The notes beneath the pieces were generated by a model. It was not told where the DNA came from, did no database searches, and saw nothing but the letters and a program-made list of their open reading frames with translations. Source: Amblyomma americanum (Eukaryota > Arthropoda > Arachnida > Ixodida > Ixodidae). Taken from it: a stretch of 64,000 nucleotides of DNA. The translations under genes and the position numbers were made by a program. Positions 1 through 11,800 of this stretch are shown piece by piece (positions within the stretch are counted from its first letter, which is position 1; every line of letters starts with the position of its first letter). The DNA is taken from positions 111,971,723 to 112,035,722 of the forward strand of contig NC_135498.1 of NCBI RefSeq assembly GCF_052857255.1, in the 5' to 3' direction.

Positions 1-1640
1 CAGATCCTGAGACCGTCGTGCAATGCATGCGTTCACAAAATTTGTGCCTCAACCTTTACATAAACCAGAGAACTAAGGCGAGAAAAAAGGCTTCTGTAAA
101 TAAAACTGCAATTCGCGCTTTCAAAATAACGCCTAACTGATATGACTGCATTCAGGCGCTTCTACATTTTTTGCGGCTAGAGAGAACATCTGTATTGAGA
201 CGTTGACCATCATGTAAAGTCTTGGTCAAAAGTCTTAAGGCCACTGCGTTCAGTTGCCGCGAAATGAATGTTTCTAGAATGCTCCGTGCAGCGGATCACG
301 CAGAACACAAGTCAAGCAGGAAGCTTCTCTACCGCAAGAAAAAACCTTATTCTAACATTTCAAAGTCATTCGGTCTTTATTAGTCCCGTAATAACTCTGT
401 TATGCGGCTGAAGCAAAAAACCTTTGGCGTTAAGGCTTTTGGCTAAGACTGTACCTCTGTCAGCGAACAGCATCGGAACAACGCGCAAGGGCATCAAAGC
501 AACAGGGTTTTATAAAATGCACCGGGCTTTTCCAAGAAGCACTGATAATTGTTCTTGTGATTGTGCCGAAAGAAATATGTGCACCTCAATGACACCGATT
601 GAGTTACCTTTAGTAAAGAAGCGATGGTTTATATTTCCCGGAATCTTGACGATTAAGCGTTGCGCATCACGGACCCCCCAGCACTTATAAGGGCTTATCG
701 CAGCGGTCGCGCTGTGGCGTGAAATCAAAGTCCGCTTTTAATTGTCAGCCCGGCGTTGCGTTCCGGAATTTTTGGGAAAAAAAGCACTCCGAGGAATCTA
801 AGGGCAGTAGAATTTCGGTCACTTCATTTTTATTTTGGTCATTTGTGAAGAAACTCTTAACACTTTTGCTTTCTTCTTTGGTTTTTTTTTCGAGATTATA
901 TTCCTGGCTTTTTACATAGGCATTTAATGCAATACTTCGATTTAAAACATAGCAAGTTTAGACCTAGTGAATACCTGGCTACAGGAACACGATCTGAGGT
1001 CATCACTAGTTAAGCAACACTATTCTTGGTTAAGAAGCCTGAAATTCACTGTGGGAAGTGTAAGACTGGACGTTTTTTGTCGCTACTATTTACTGCTGCC
1101 ATATCTCACAGGGAAGGTCACGTGTGGTATATTAAAGTACTATTTCTATCAGCAGCTGTCTTTGGCATTCTTTACTGACTTGAAGCAGAGCAGAAAAGTG
1201 ACACGGTACTTAAGAGTTCACGTCTTTTGAATGTTTCCATTTTTGCTTGAACAGGCACATGGAGCAGCCCATTTTAAGCTTCCGTGGGTGGTTAGCTAGA
1301 GTGGTTTGCGCAGCGGAGGAAAGGAAATGCTAACTACTTTTAATAATTCTGCCCCGCCTGCCTTTAATGCCCGCAGTTTGCATCAATCTTCTCTCCACGT
1401 AGTAGTTTCGTGCCTCCGCCTCCACAAGTCCTGCTTCAACGTGCATGTCCGTGGACCTTTCCAAAATTTGTTCCCTCTCCCTCCGATTTCTTACATTATC
1501 ACAAGCCGTTAGATCCCCATCTCTTCTTTTCCTCCCAAATACGGTTCCCAGCCTGTTGCACTGTTCCCTTCCTTTTTCTACGCACCTTTACTCGTTCGCT
1601 GACACCACACTTTCCTCTCCCTTTTCCGTTCTCGAGGGGA
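1..1640. other. No gene seen
   Basis: I see no supported gene here. The open frames are all under about 90 codons, which is ordinary for DNA of this composition. There is no recognisable repeat. Pyrimidine-rich sequence from about 1480 to 1640 leads into the GC-rich promoter block that follows. This may be upstream intergenic sequence of the gene starting near 1975. Confidence 0.5.
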
Positions 1641-1915
1641 AAGGAAGAAAGGAAAAAGAAACACTGAGAAAGGAGAGTCCTTACCAAGCACACAAGCGCG
1701 GCGCGCGCGTTTCCCTCGCAGTTTGCGTCGATGGAGTTTGTGAGGCGTAGTTCGAGGCGCCACCCCCTCGCGCCCTTGCTTGCTTTCCGGCGAACGTTTT
1801 TCCCCACGCGCCTCCGCCACCCCGCTTCCACCACTTCCCCAACTCCCGCGCAGCCGGCGCTTCAACCCGCCTTCCGCGAGGACCCGCTCTCTAATGATTG
1901 GCCGCCCAAGTCCCG

Positions 1916-1925
1916 GTCACGTGAC
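1916..1925. promoter_or_regulatory. CLEAR-type E-box, perfect GTCACGTGAC
   Basis: A ten-base perfect palindrome about 50-59 bp upstream of the inferred start site. It is identical to the core CLEAR consensus bound by TFEB/MITF-family bHLH-Zip factors at lysosomal and V-ATPase genes. USF, Max or other E-box factors could bind it too. Confidence 0.5.
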
Positions 1926-1940
1926 ACCTTGCGCGCGCTC

Positions 1941-1948
1941 CATAAAAG
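1941..1948 (+). promoter_or_regulatory. TATA-like box
   Basis: CATAAAAG differs from TATAAAAG in its first base only. It lies about 34 bp upstream of the initiator-like TCAGAC whose A is at 1975. Confidence 0.5.
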
Positions 1949-1974
1949 CGCGCCGTCCCGCGAGCGCCAAACTC

Positions 1975-2308
1975 AGACCTCTCGCGCGGCCAGCCGTCGT
2001 CTACTGTTGCTTCCACCACAGCCTCACAAAAAGTGCGCGAACTGCCGGCGCCAAATTTCACGTGACAATAGGCAGGACAGGTCCCCCGCATCTAAAAAGT
2101 AATCTTCGGTAAACGGCAGCGCCGAGGCGTTCTCCCAAATATTATTGGCTGAAAGTCAAATAGTTTGGTATAGTTTGGTGGACTTAAGTTACTTGTAGCG
2201 GTAAGCTAGCTTAGCACATTCGTCGCGCCAAACGGCCTGTAAGGATCGGCAGTAGAGTTCCACAGCAGGGTCGGCAGCTCTTCAGCCAACGTGTCAACTG
2301 CACCGACA
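1975..2308 (+). promoter_or_regulatory. 5' untranslated leader, free of ATG
   Basis: From the inferred start at 1975 to the start codon at 2309 I find no ATG in any frame over 334 nt, where about five would be expected by chance. This suits a real scanned leader ending at the first ATG. An in-frame TAA at 2240-2242 closes the frame upstream, so the reading frame cannot begin earlier. A 9-of-10 CLEAR match (TTCACGTGAC, 2057-2066) and an ATTGG (2144-2148) lie inside it. A leader intron cannot be excluded. Confidence 0.5.
2057..2066. promoter_or_regulatory. Second CLEAR-type E-box
   Basis: TTCACGTGAC matches GTCACGTGAC at nine of ten positions and keeps the CACGTG core. It lies about 82-91 bp downstream of the inferred transcription start, so the start is flanked by two such elements. 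Confidence 0.4.
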
Positions 2309-2368
2309 ATGACGTCCCTCTTCACCGTGCTCCTGCTGGTCACCGCGTCTTTGTGCTCCGCCCTCATT
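2309..2368 (+). CDS. First coding exon, signal peptide of an unidentified secreted or lysosomal protein
   Basis: The exon codes for 20 residues, MTSLFTVLLLVTASLCSALI, then ends at ATT|GTAAGT, a consensus donor in phase 0. The peptide is a classic secretory signal: a short polar start, a hydrophobic core of about 13 residues, and a Cys-Ser-Ala cleavage motif with cleavage likely after the Ala at residue 18. The start is supported by A at -3, by the ATG-free leader, and by an upstream in-frame stop. Codons are GC-ending, as in expressed arthropod genes. The protein enters the secretory pathway; the flanking CLEAR-type E-boxes make a lysosomal or V-ATPase-linked product plausible, but that is inference. 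Too little is encoded to name the family. No later exon was securely identified in the window, so the gene is partial here. Confidence 0.6.
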
Positions 2369-4630
2369 GTAAGTGGACACCATTCTTGGTTGCTTAAATG
2401 CTTGCACCTTTTGCATTTGTAACAGTAAACGAAAGAATACTTCAAGAAACCGCAACTGTTCCACTGGGACATTTTCCATTTCAAAGAATGAGCGTACCGC
2501 CATTTCAGTCAACACTCGTAATAATTTCTAACTCTAAAATTTGTTTCGGAGCAAGTTCGAGAAGTTAGAAAAACTGACGCTGAGATAGGAGAGGAAAATT
2601 AGCAGTGTGTGGCTTATATAATAGTTTGCGCAAGATTTTTTGCGATATGCAATTTGCTCCTGGGTGGCAGGAGACGCAGCTGTTTAAAGTGCCTCACGAC
2701 ATCTCCTAAAGGTCGATTGTACATCCACTCGCTCTGATCGACCAATACCAGCCGCTTCCAGGTGCACGGTAAGTGGTCTATGAATAGCTCCAGGATCAAC
2801 AGGTGGCGCAAGATTCGTCCGGCATATGAAGAAGCAAACAAATCATTCTTCTTTCAATCTGTCATACCGTTTTCTCCGCAAAATCTCTGCCCAACCTTTC
2901 AGAGCATTTGGCGATGAATTGCAATTTAAATACGCGTGCACTGCACTGAGCTTTTTCACTGCATCCCAATTTGTGTGCACTGAAGATTGTAGTTATTGCG
3001 AAAGCTTACTCGCCAGCTTACCACATGTCTACCTCTTTTGTTTAATATCTAAAGCTTTAATCTCTTCAAGCTTCAATTACAACGGCGAGCCCAGTCTCCG
3101 TGCTGGAGCACCTACGATGCTGGGTAACAAATGAGATGTTTCTTTTCGTCCAAGCGCGCATGACTGTGCTAAACATCGTACACCGCCGTTGCACTCTTAA
3201 TGGATGGATGTGTGCAAAAATACACATCTCGAAGACAAATCGCGAAGGAAGAAAGAGGCCTCTCTTTAAGTGGGTCAAAGCGATGCGGAGACACGTTCGG
3301 GCCCTTATATTGCAGTTTTATGCTTTATAAAATTTTATTTGCTTTTACCGTTCTGTTTATCTCGGGCCAGCGCACCGTAGATGCTTTTCAGACTTGCTAA
3401 TCTAGGCAGGTTCGTGCTAGCCATCATAATGGCAACGAAATATGGAAGTGACAATATGAGTTTGTGTGTGGCCCACTCCTTTAATAAACATCTGAGAAGG
3501 TGCAAAGCCCAATAACACTGACTCGCTCTCCACTTTTTTTCACGCCGTTCATAGTTTTGTGCCACTGGTTCCGCGAGCTCACGAAGTTTCTACTCCGAGA
3601 TATGCTCTTCGCACAATAAGCGCTATGTTTTTTTAAAGAAAAAAAGCACCGCAATGAGAAATCAAGTATGCGCCACTCGTTCATTAGGTGTGATGCCGTT
3701 GCAAAGCGACGAATTTTCACCTATCGCTTGCCTCTTTTTTTATGCGACACCAAGCGGCATGCCTGAACGAAGCAGCACTCCGGCTTCCCGTCGTTGATGG
3801 AGCTCATGAAAGCGCGCACAAAGCTGGCAAGGTTCCGGCTGCTTCTTTGAAACAACGTCGTTCATCCGCCGTCACGACAGCTCGTTAACAGCGCAGTTTC
3901 AGTCTTGCAAGTCTTATTTAGCTGCATATTCCTAAAAATTGAGCAGAGTAACATCTTTCATTTTTCTCCTGGACAAAAGGAAGTTTAGTAATGTAAACAA
4001 AAGAGTTAGATAACTTCAAGATCAAAGTATAGCAGGGGGCTTCCCTTAGAGATATGGTCATCAAGAAGCCAAAACAGCTGCTTTTGACTCAAATATGCCA
4101 CAAAAAAAACTAGGTAGTATACGAACATATAATGCCTTATGAGTGTTTTATGTTCCCGTCTTTCTGCTTGATGATCTGCAAGAGACGCAGGTGCGGAAGA
4201 GGTGTCGTTCAAGGCTAAGTTCAGACAAATTAGGAGGTCTACTTCTGTCCGTTCCGCTGCATATATTCATAATGTAGAGCAAAAATCTGGAAAGCCATTA
4301 GTTTTTGTATATTTCACAAATGGCGGAGAATGACTTGAAGCGGCAGTATTCCTCCTGGACTAGCAGTCTTAAAGGTGAACGCTTTCTTTAACATGAAGTT
4401 CACTGTGTTATCGTGCAAAAGAACTGGAGGTGGATTGAAAGGACCTAACGTTGTAGTTCAACGCATTGCGGCTGTGTAAAAAGCAGTTCATAAAAATAGA
4501 ATAATCATTGAAGAACACAGTAAGGAACCATAAGTGTCTAAGCCGTCTAATACCCAAGGGATCTCGGGTGTTTTGTCAAAAAAAAAAAGCATCGGCTGCG
4601 ACAACTTTGCTTAGGTGAAGCCGTTTGGCG

Positions 4631-4646
4631 GCACCTGGTGGCACTA
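4631..4646 (+). promoter_or_regulatory. CTCF-like motif
   Basis: GCACCTGGTGGCACTA matches 14 of 16 positions of the CTCF core CCASYAGRKGGCRSYV, counted by hand. Occupancy is unknown. Confidence 0.2.
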
Positions 4647-5597
4647 GCCAGCAATCGCCCTTAATTGCAGGCTCGGAATAAGGATACTTTATTTCCCTTT
4701 TGGCACAGTACTTTATTTCTATTATTGAGCGTTCTAGCTGCAGGTGACGCTCACAGTTATCAGAATTTTCCTATGTTCACATTAAGGTTTCATCATGCTC
4801 ACTACTCCTTAAGGCCTTGCAAGCCTTCGTCAACGCAGGCTTGTTACCAACGTATGCGCTGTTCATTATGCCTCCATTATTTTTTTCAGTATCGGTCGCA
4901 CCTCTTCCTAGAATGGCACTCCAAAGAAAGATGAAGAAAAGTACAAAGATGTGAAAGGCGACAGCGCCTTAGCTCAAATTCTTCGGAAGTCAAGAAAACT
5001 TGTTAAATAATCTTCGGTTTGTATGTAAGGAGGAAACTGAGCAAGCATGTTTCGATAAACTTAAGAACGGTGCTATGGTTACATATTATCAAAGCGTCTC
5101 TCGCGCATGTTATCGACCTTTAAATTTTACTGCAGGAATTAACAGAAGTTATACGGAAACGCGAAAAAAGCATTAAAAACAATTTTTGATGCCTTACCGC
5201 AAAGGATGACGTGGGAATGTATATTGAAGTGTCAAAAGTGGTATTAGGGGCATTATGTGCCATTAAACTCGGCGACTTACTGACATCCAGCATACCTCAA
5301 CATCCCTTGGCGACTATGATAGCAAACAGTAATCATTATGTGCCTTTTAAAAAAAGGCCAAATCGCATGATTAGTAAAAGATCAAAACCGAGTTACTTCT
5401 AAAACCTCCGACATATAGTTATTATGCGCATTATAGGGTTGAATAAAACCATGAAAGCCTGAAATGGCAGATGAACATTTTCACTGGATGTCTGCTCCCA
5501 GTCGAAATTTGTTTAGAAATATTTTTGCAAAATGGGGTAAAACCTCATACCGTGCTTTCTTATCTTCATCTAAAGTTGAGGACCATTCACCAATTTA

Positions 5598-5641
5598 CTG
5601 ACGGAGTTCGGATTAATTCCTGACGGAGTTCTTATTAATTG
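5598..5641. repeat. 22-bp tandem duplication
   Basis: Two adjacent copies of a 22-bp unit starting CTGACGGAGTTC and ending in ATTAATT plus one base. They differ at only a few positions, so this is a simple local duplication. Confidence 0.7.
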
Positions 5642-6696
5642 TCATCTTTTTTAATATTCAGGAGCGAAGCCTTTTCCTTGTTAATACTGCAATGCCTTAA
5701 CGCAAGCTGGCTAAAACATTGCTGCTCACACTCGTGACGCAGCCTGGTTGGGCCTCGGTGTCCTAAGACAATATTCAAATATTGCGTTCTCAGCAAATAA
5801 GAATTTCAATGCTATCTTTAGTTATCACGTTTTGTGTTTCGAACTCTTAATGAATGAAGAGCTCGAAATGCACCCACAACGCCATATCAATAGTAATGAC
5901 AATACAGCCAGAATAATCTGCCCCTTAAGCGCTACAATGGCTCACACGAGAACCGGGAGCTCTAAGCTCACTGACTGGCTATTATAATAACAGCTGGAAA
6001 TGGCAGCCAAATTGTCAGAAAGAGAGCCTTTGACAGTCGCCACGATGGCAGGTGAAAAAGCGGAACAGATAGCATTTTTTCTTGCAGGCTTACGAAAGCT
6101 GCGCACTGCATCTACATAGTAAATCATCAATACTACCCGAATAACTTTTTGCTCCAAAGATTATAGCAATATTTTAAAGAAATTATGTATACAACACGAT
6201 TATCCGTGTAAGAAAGCCCTTCCAGCCGGTAACGTCAAGCTCTGCATCACTATTTGAAATGCGCAATTCCTTCTGTGAACGCATAGGGAAACCTTGAAAC
6301 GTTAATTCTCAAATTAGGAAGGAATCAAAGAAAATACTTTTTTACATCCACACTACGAATTTGTTAACGACACTAATGTTTAAGAAATCAGTATTTCGAG
6401 AATTCGGAACAAGGGGCATTCGGTCGATTTTATGCAGTTATTCCGAGTTTCGTGAAAGATTGACACGAAGCCTTGAAACCAACCAGAAATCCCTGGAACT
6501 GGAAAGGTATTTTTATCCAATAAATTTCCTATTTTTTCGCAATCAGTAATACTAGATAAGAAAAGAGGAGTTGAACGTGGCTAGAAGTCGCGTATACCTC
6601 CTCCCCTTTTTCTTTACACAACTGCATCGAAGTAACACCAAGAATTTTTAATAAGAAACCTCTGGCCACAGAGAAAAGTTGACATCAAACTTTCTA

Positions 6697-6757
6697 TACA
6701 AACTCCAGATACTCCAACTCCAGTAACATACAAACTCCAGTATACAAACTCCAGTAG
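6697..6757. repeat. Short imperfect repeat cluster (ACAAACTCCAG)
   Basis: The 11-mer ACAAACTCCAG occurs three times and a shortened form, CCAACTCCAG, once within about 60 bp, giving an irregular tandem array. Confidence 0.6.
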
Positions 6758-7214
6758 TGGGTACGCGGACTGCAAACGTTATGTTGCGAAATGGATAAGG
6801 TGGTTTTTTTCACAGTTTGATCTTTTTTTCTTCAGTGGAAACTGCTGTATGCACCACATTAACTTCAGTAACAAGCATTCAGTCTGATTCGCTCCATCTG
6901 ACTTTGAGGTAACGAACATAGTGTATCGCTCAAGTGAAAGTGCTAACTCGTAGAGAATGCACCCATTGCTAGGGAAATGCCCGTAGCGCGTCGCAAGCAA
7001 CCAATCAAAGATAGACGGACCGAGCAGGAGGAGCACGAAGTAAGGTTGCCGGGACGCAGCGTCTAAGTTACACGAGCAGCGCTGTTGACGAGCGTCCAAG
7101 AAAGGCTTAAAACAAGGATTTTCGCTCTTTTCAACTAGTCTTAATCAGCTTGTCAAAGTAATGCTAGTTTAATCAGCGAGCCTCTAATTGCACCGACAGT
7201 TACCGACAAAGGGA

Positions 7215-7453
7215 CCCGCCGTGGTAGCTCAGTGCATTTGGCGTTGGGCTGCTGATCACATGGTCGCGGCATCGAACCGCGAAGGCGGTGGTCGCATTTT
7301 GGCGCAAGCGAAAGGTAAGAACATTCGCGTGTTCTGCGATATCAGTGTACGGTAAAGAACCCCAGGAAGTCTAAATAATTCTGTAGCACACCACTGCGAC
7401 GTCCCTGATTGCCTGTGTGTCACTTCGGGACGTTTTGAACTCCACAATTTACA
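7215..7453 (+). mobile_element. tRNA-derived SINE (Ruka-type), short form, diverged
   Basis: The head CCGCCGTGGTAGCTCAGTGC is a tRNA-like A box, and a degraded B box (GCATCGAACC) follows. The body keeps the GCGATATCAGTGTACGGTAAAG block and ends with TTCGGGACGTTTTGAACTCC, the tail of the short form. Many substitutions mark an old copy. Such elements are non-coding and rely on LINE machinery for movement. Confidence 0.8.
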
Positions 7454-7520
7454 GTCAAGTTAGCAATTGAACTGAAGCAAATCGAGATACCGGTAATCAT
7501 CACCTATGTCAAAATTGTGT

Positions 7521-7814
7521 TTTGAACTGGTTTTCCAGGATAGCAAAAGACGCAATAACTGTCTCCCATTTCTCGGCGGGCACCCGAACCGCGCCGCAAG
7601 GGAAGCGATAAAAAAGGGAGTGAAAGAAGAAAGAGGTGCCGTAGTGGAGGGCTCTGGAATAATTTCGACCACCTGGGGATCTTTAACTGCACTGACATCG
7701 CACAGCACACGGGCGCCTTTTGCTTCCATCGAAACGCTGCCGCCGCGGTCGGGTTGGAACCCATGTGCTATGGCTCAGTATACGAGCGCCTTAATCACTG
7801 AGCCACCGCGGTGT
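7521..7814 (-). mobile_element. tRNA-derived SINE (Ruka-type), long form
   Basis: On the minus strand this reads from a CCGCGGTGGCTCAG-like head (near 7814) through the conserved GTGCAGTTAAAGATCCCCAG block and the CCCTCCACTACGGCACCTC block. It continues to a long-form 3' part with CGCTTCCCTTGCGGCGCGG and GAGACAG. It lies tail to tail with the plus-strand copy ending at 7453. Confidence 0.8.
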
Positions 7815-8708
7815 GTCAGCTATGTGCCATTCTCAAAATGCGGACAATAATTTTCTGCTTCTAAAACCACGGTTTACGTTTAGTTATAATAAGCCACTCG
7901 GTGTCATCCAGAGATAATTATCGGCAACTAACAACCTCATCTTTAATGTTCACGGTACGGAGTGGGCAGGCAGATGCTTTCTCGACCCACTCACGAAGTG
8001 AACAAGGGAGGTGAAAGCCTCAGGTTGCTTGTCATCGTTTCGAGGAGAGGACTTCTTTTCGTCTGGGCAAAACGTTCACCATTGGCGCTGTTTAAATAGG
8101 GATTTCACTCCGAGGCGGAAGGCCCGGTACGGGGAGGAGGGTTTAGGCTGGGGATCGTGAACCTGAGATTCTTGTCGAGGCAGAATGGCTGTCAAAGAGG
8201 ATTGAGCTGTTGGCTTGCAACTGATATTTTGGGGGGATAATAATTCCGGCAACCTTGGTGCGCATATATTCATTTTGTTTTTCTGCTGGAGAACTACGCA
8301 CAAGAGGCCTTCATTCAAAACAGAACTCAATTATGTGACCGGAAATCCATTCGAGGAAAAGGTGTCTAAAAACGTCGTCAACGATGTCACTACGTGAGAG
8401 GAATTCGCCGCTAGTTACGATAACGGTTCGGTATATACCGAAAGGAACCGATGCGGCTCTGCAAGTCTAGTTGTCCAGAAGCTTACACTAAGAAGTTTAG
8501 CGAAAACCTCGTCCTGCAGTGTGAAGCGAACACCCATACATTAACTAATTAAGCTGCATTTTATTCCCTCGTACCTTTCATTAGCGCTTGTCATGACCCA
8601 ACTCTGCACTTTACAAAAATATTCCTCGAGAAGAAAATAACAGGTACGCTGTTCTAATTAAGCGTGCAAGCCACTTGTCAGCAGGTGGCATAGATTCTGG
8701 TGCGTTTC
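7815..8708. other. No gene seen
   Basis: No supported gene. The one structural item is a perfect 16-bp palindrome at 8427-8442. Confidence 0.5.
8427..8442. repeat. Perfect 16-bp palindrome
   Basis: TTCGGTATATACCGAA is self-complementary. CGG on its left and, after a short interval, CCG on its right could extend the stem. Function unknown. Confidence 0.6.
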
Positions 8709-8878
8709 GTTTGTGAGGGTTTAGCGTCCCAAAGCGACGCAGGCTATGAGGGACGCCGTAGTGGAGGGCTCCGAAAATTTCCACCACCCGGGGTTCTTTA
8801 ACGTGCGCTGACATCGCACAGTACATCGCCTCTAGAATTTCGCCTCCATCTAAATGCGACTGCCGTGGCCACGATCGT
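8709..8878 (-). mobile_element. Ruka-type SINE, short form, 5' truncated
   Basis: On the + strand it begins GTTTAGCGTCCCAAAGCGAC, the reverse complement of the short-form tail. It runs through GCCGTAGTGGAGGGCTCCG and TTCTTTAACGTGCGCTGACATCG, then stops near the B-box remnant. The tRNA-like head is missing, as expected for incomplete reverse transcription. Confidence 0.8.
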
Positions 8879-11800
8879 GTGTCCTCCTATTTAGCATTGC
8901 ATGTAAGTATGTGCTATGTTGAACGCTAATCAGTTCGGGCATTCCCATCTGAAGAATAAACTGACAGAAAGTGGGCCCAGTTAATCGTTTTGCTCGAACA
9001 TCACAACAAAAGTTTTCAGGACTAGACGTTCTTGAAGAGACGCGGTTGCGAGGACCTAATATCACGTCTCTACGTGAACGTCGAAAAAATGGCAAAAATA
9101 TTTGGGCCGTTCCACCCCCGAAACATCTTTTCTCGTAGCAGCTCCTGCGCTTTCCTGCTAGTCCACATTCGTAGCTTTTGTGTTCTGAGTCTGTGAGTAT
9201 GAATACAGAATGCTCAGCACCGCGAAGAATTTTGTGGCTAACGGTAGACGCCTTGACTACGGCTTTGAAAGGCCCATCAGTTCAAGAGATGAATGGCAGG
9301 AAAGATGCGATTTCTTGACAAAATTTGAAGAGTCTTTCTTATTTTGTCGATCACGCTTTTCCTGCTCTGACGCCTTTCAGTAGTTTTGGAAATAATAATT
9401 ACATCACCTTGGTGTCATGTAGTTCCAGCCCTTCTATTTTGTTTTCGGTATATGCTTCCAATGTTACACATGTTTTTATATGTCGATTTCTTACCACTCG
9501 ATGCACGACGGAACGCAAACGCGGCTCTAAATGACGTGGCTGAAAGCTCTACCAGTATATTCTTCTCCTATGCAGAATACCATTTGACAGACTCTAGTTA
9601 AGTTGTCAGGAAACGGCGTGTACCTAAAGAGACCCATAAAGAGAGCGGATGACACATTTCTGCCGCTGCGCTGAGCCCCAGGGCATGAAGTAGCACGTGC
9701 GGCAGAACAACAGGAAGACTTTTCCTATGGTGAAGGAAACCGACATCGGCACGTTGACGCTTGAAGAAAACGAATTAAGAGTTCAGTTTTGAATAGCAAT
9801 CTTTCGTCGCAGTGGTTAGCGCATCATGGGAAAGATTCATCGAGCAGGTTTTTTGTGAGCGCTTTGCTATCAATTCATTCATTGCGTGGATTCAGCTCAT
9901 CGATAAAAGCTGGAGCATTTTCGTCTTCACCTGCTCCAGCGGCCCTTATTTTAGATTAACAAAAATACAAGGTTAAGTGCGCGCTTTACCGTTTTGATTG
10001 TGAAATTCACATCAATGCAAATGTAATTTCTCCAAGAAACTAAAAGGCCTCCGGGCTAAACGCAATTTATAAAGTGACTTGATTAGGCACAAAGCCCTGA
10101 ACATTATAACAGAAAGCACAGATCTCTGATAATTGCGATTTTATTAGACGCAAGTTGTATGCATGTGTCGTATGCCGGTAAATATTAAAATCGCACTTAG
10201 AATGACTCTAGAAGTTGAAAGACATCACCCACTTTCAAGCCGTTTCGACTGCTGTTTTTTAGAAAAAGCTGAGAGACGATCAACTTAATTGTTGCAGCAG
10301 TATGCGAAAGCATAACTTCGTGGCTCGTACGTTCCTTGTTGCTTATTGATTGATTAATGCGACCTGCTTTGATGATTCTAATCTCCCGCCGTCCTGTGTC
10401 GCTCCATGCACATCAGTTGGCGCTTCATTCCACCTTTTTTCAACCTTGCGTTTGGAAGCGGGTGCAAAATGATGAATATCACGATATTCTAAGCACAGCG
10501 GGAGAGGCATGAATGGAAGTTGATAAAGAAGATGTCCAAAGCACTGTGAGAGAGACTGGCAGTTTAACACGTGGGTTATTAGGCTGTTGCTATGGCAAAA
10601 TGGAACACAGCGGCTAGCGACGCTGATCTTTTCGCTCCGTCGTGTGGTCGAATCCTGCTCAGGACCAACTCTATTGTTCTATTTCACGTTCCGACACAGT
10701 GTTGGCCGGCGGACGGCAGGTTTTCGCTCCAGCGAGTCTTCTGCACTATTGCCTGAAAAAGGGTACACATTTCTACCAATCACTTCGTAAAGAAACCTTA
10801 CATGCGGTACGCATCAGTGCAACATGTCTTGTCAACATAGAAGAATATGTGCAACGAAATCGAAATTTTCATCAAGAAGTATTATGAAGTGGCTGACTAA
10901 TAGAAAAACTCAAAAGTTAATAATTTTTCAAAATTTATTCCCCCCGCCAATATGAGCCGCGACAAATTGTTCACCCGCGCTTATAAAGTTACCCGGAACC
11001 GCAAGGAGGTCTTTCAGCGAAAAAGAAAAACGCGCTGAATATTTAGTTTGATACTTCTGTGGTGTGTACTACGCAAAATTACGTACTTAGTAGCGTCATT
11101 TTTCCTCTGGCAGCACTTGAAACAAATGGGACAACATGAGGGCTGTTGTCCTATAAAGCATTAATAGATCAATCTGAAACTGCATCAATGACAATTTCCA
11201 TCGCGTGGTTAGTACATAGCATCCAAAGGACAACGGCAAGTCAAATAAAAGTGCAAAAGGGACAATTTGAGAAGAAAGCAAAAAAATACAAATCATCTGA
11301 ATTAAATAGAAAAATCGAGTAACCAAGCGTTAGTAAAATAAGCACGAACTAAATGGAAACATCAGACGTTACCTTTAAGGTAACGCATGTGTGGCATTTG
11401 TTTCTCAAAGCAACAACACACTGGCGATGATGCAAAGTGCACACAAAAAATACATAAAAACAAAGGATATTCAAGAGAAACAATTCTCACCGTCTCGTCG
11501 ACAAATGTGAATGGTAAAACGCCGAGCCACGCGCGAGCTGACAGTAACCCCGCAGATCACCGGCCACAGCTGCAGTGACGCTGCGTCGACGACTAACAGC
11601 CAAATTCTACACCTCAAACTACCTTTACCATCAACGCCACTCCGGGAAGTGCCGCGAAAAGGTGTTCGCCCTTCAGGCTGCGCTGTGCTCCCTAGTCGTG
11701 AGCTTCTGCTGTGTTATTTATGTAATTAAGCCGTCCAAGCAGGTATGGTAATGTAAACTCCACTTAAACTACATTCCAAATGCCAGAATTTCGCTTGCTC

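Larger units (their letters stand above)
1640..1974 (+). promoter_or_regulatory. GC-rich promoter of a secreted-protein gene
   Basis: The block is clearly richer in G+C and CpG than its surroundings. In order it carries an inverted CCAAT box (ATTGG, 1897-1901), a perfect 10-bp E-box palindrome GTCACGTGAC (1916-1925), a TATA-like CATAAAAG (1941-1948) and an initiator-like TCAGAC with its A at 1975. The TATA-to-initiator distance of about 34 bp and the CCAAT box at about -78 both suit RNA polymerase II core promoters. A second E-box lies just inside the leader (2057-2066). GTCACGTGAC is the consensus known for TFEB/Mitf CLEAR elements, and USF-type factors also bind it. The assignment rests on motif layout plus the coding exon downstream; the transcription start is inferred. 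Confidence 0.65.
2369..7214. other. Intron 1 or intergenic DNA, no gene seen
   Basis: The stretch starts with the donor GTAAGT of the signal-peptide exon. I found no exon with good splice signals and a recognisable product. It holds a CTCF-like motif at 4631, a 22-bp tandem duplication at 5598 and a small repeat cluster at 6697. Open frames are short and look random. Confidence 0.5.

Noticed and set aside
1499..2112. Overlapping 85-123-codon frames in the promoter block
   Set aside because: Arg/Pro/Ser-rich frames open on both strands because the block is GC-rich; they conflict with the promoter elements and show no domain.
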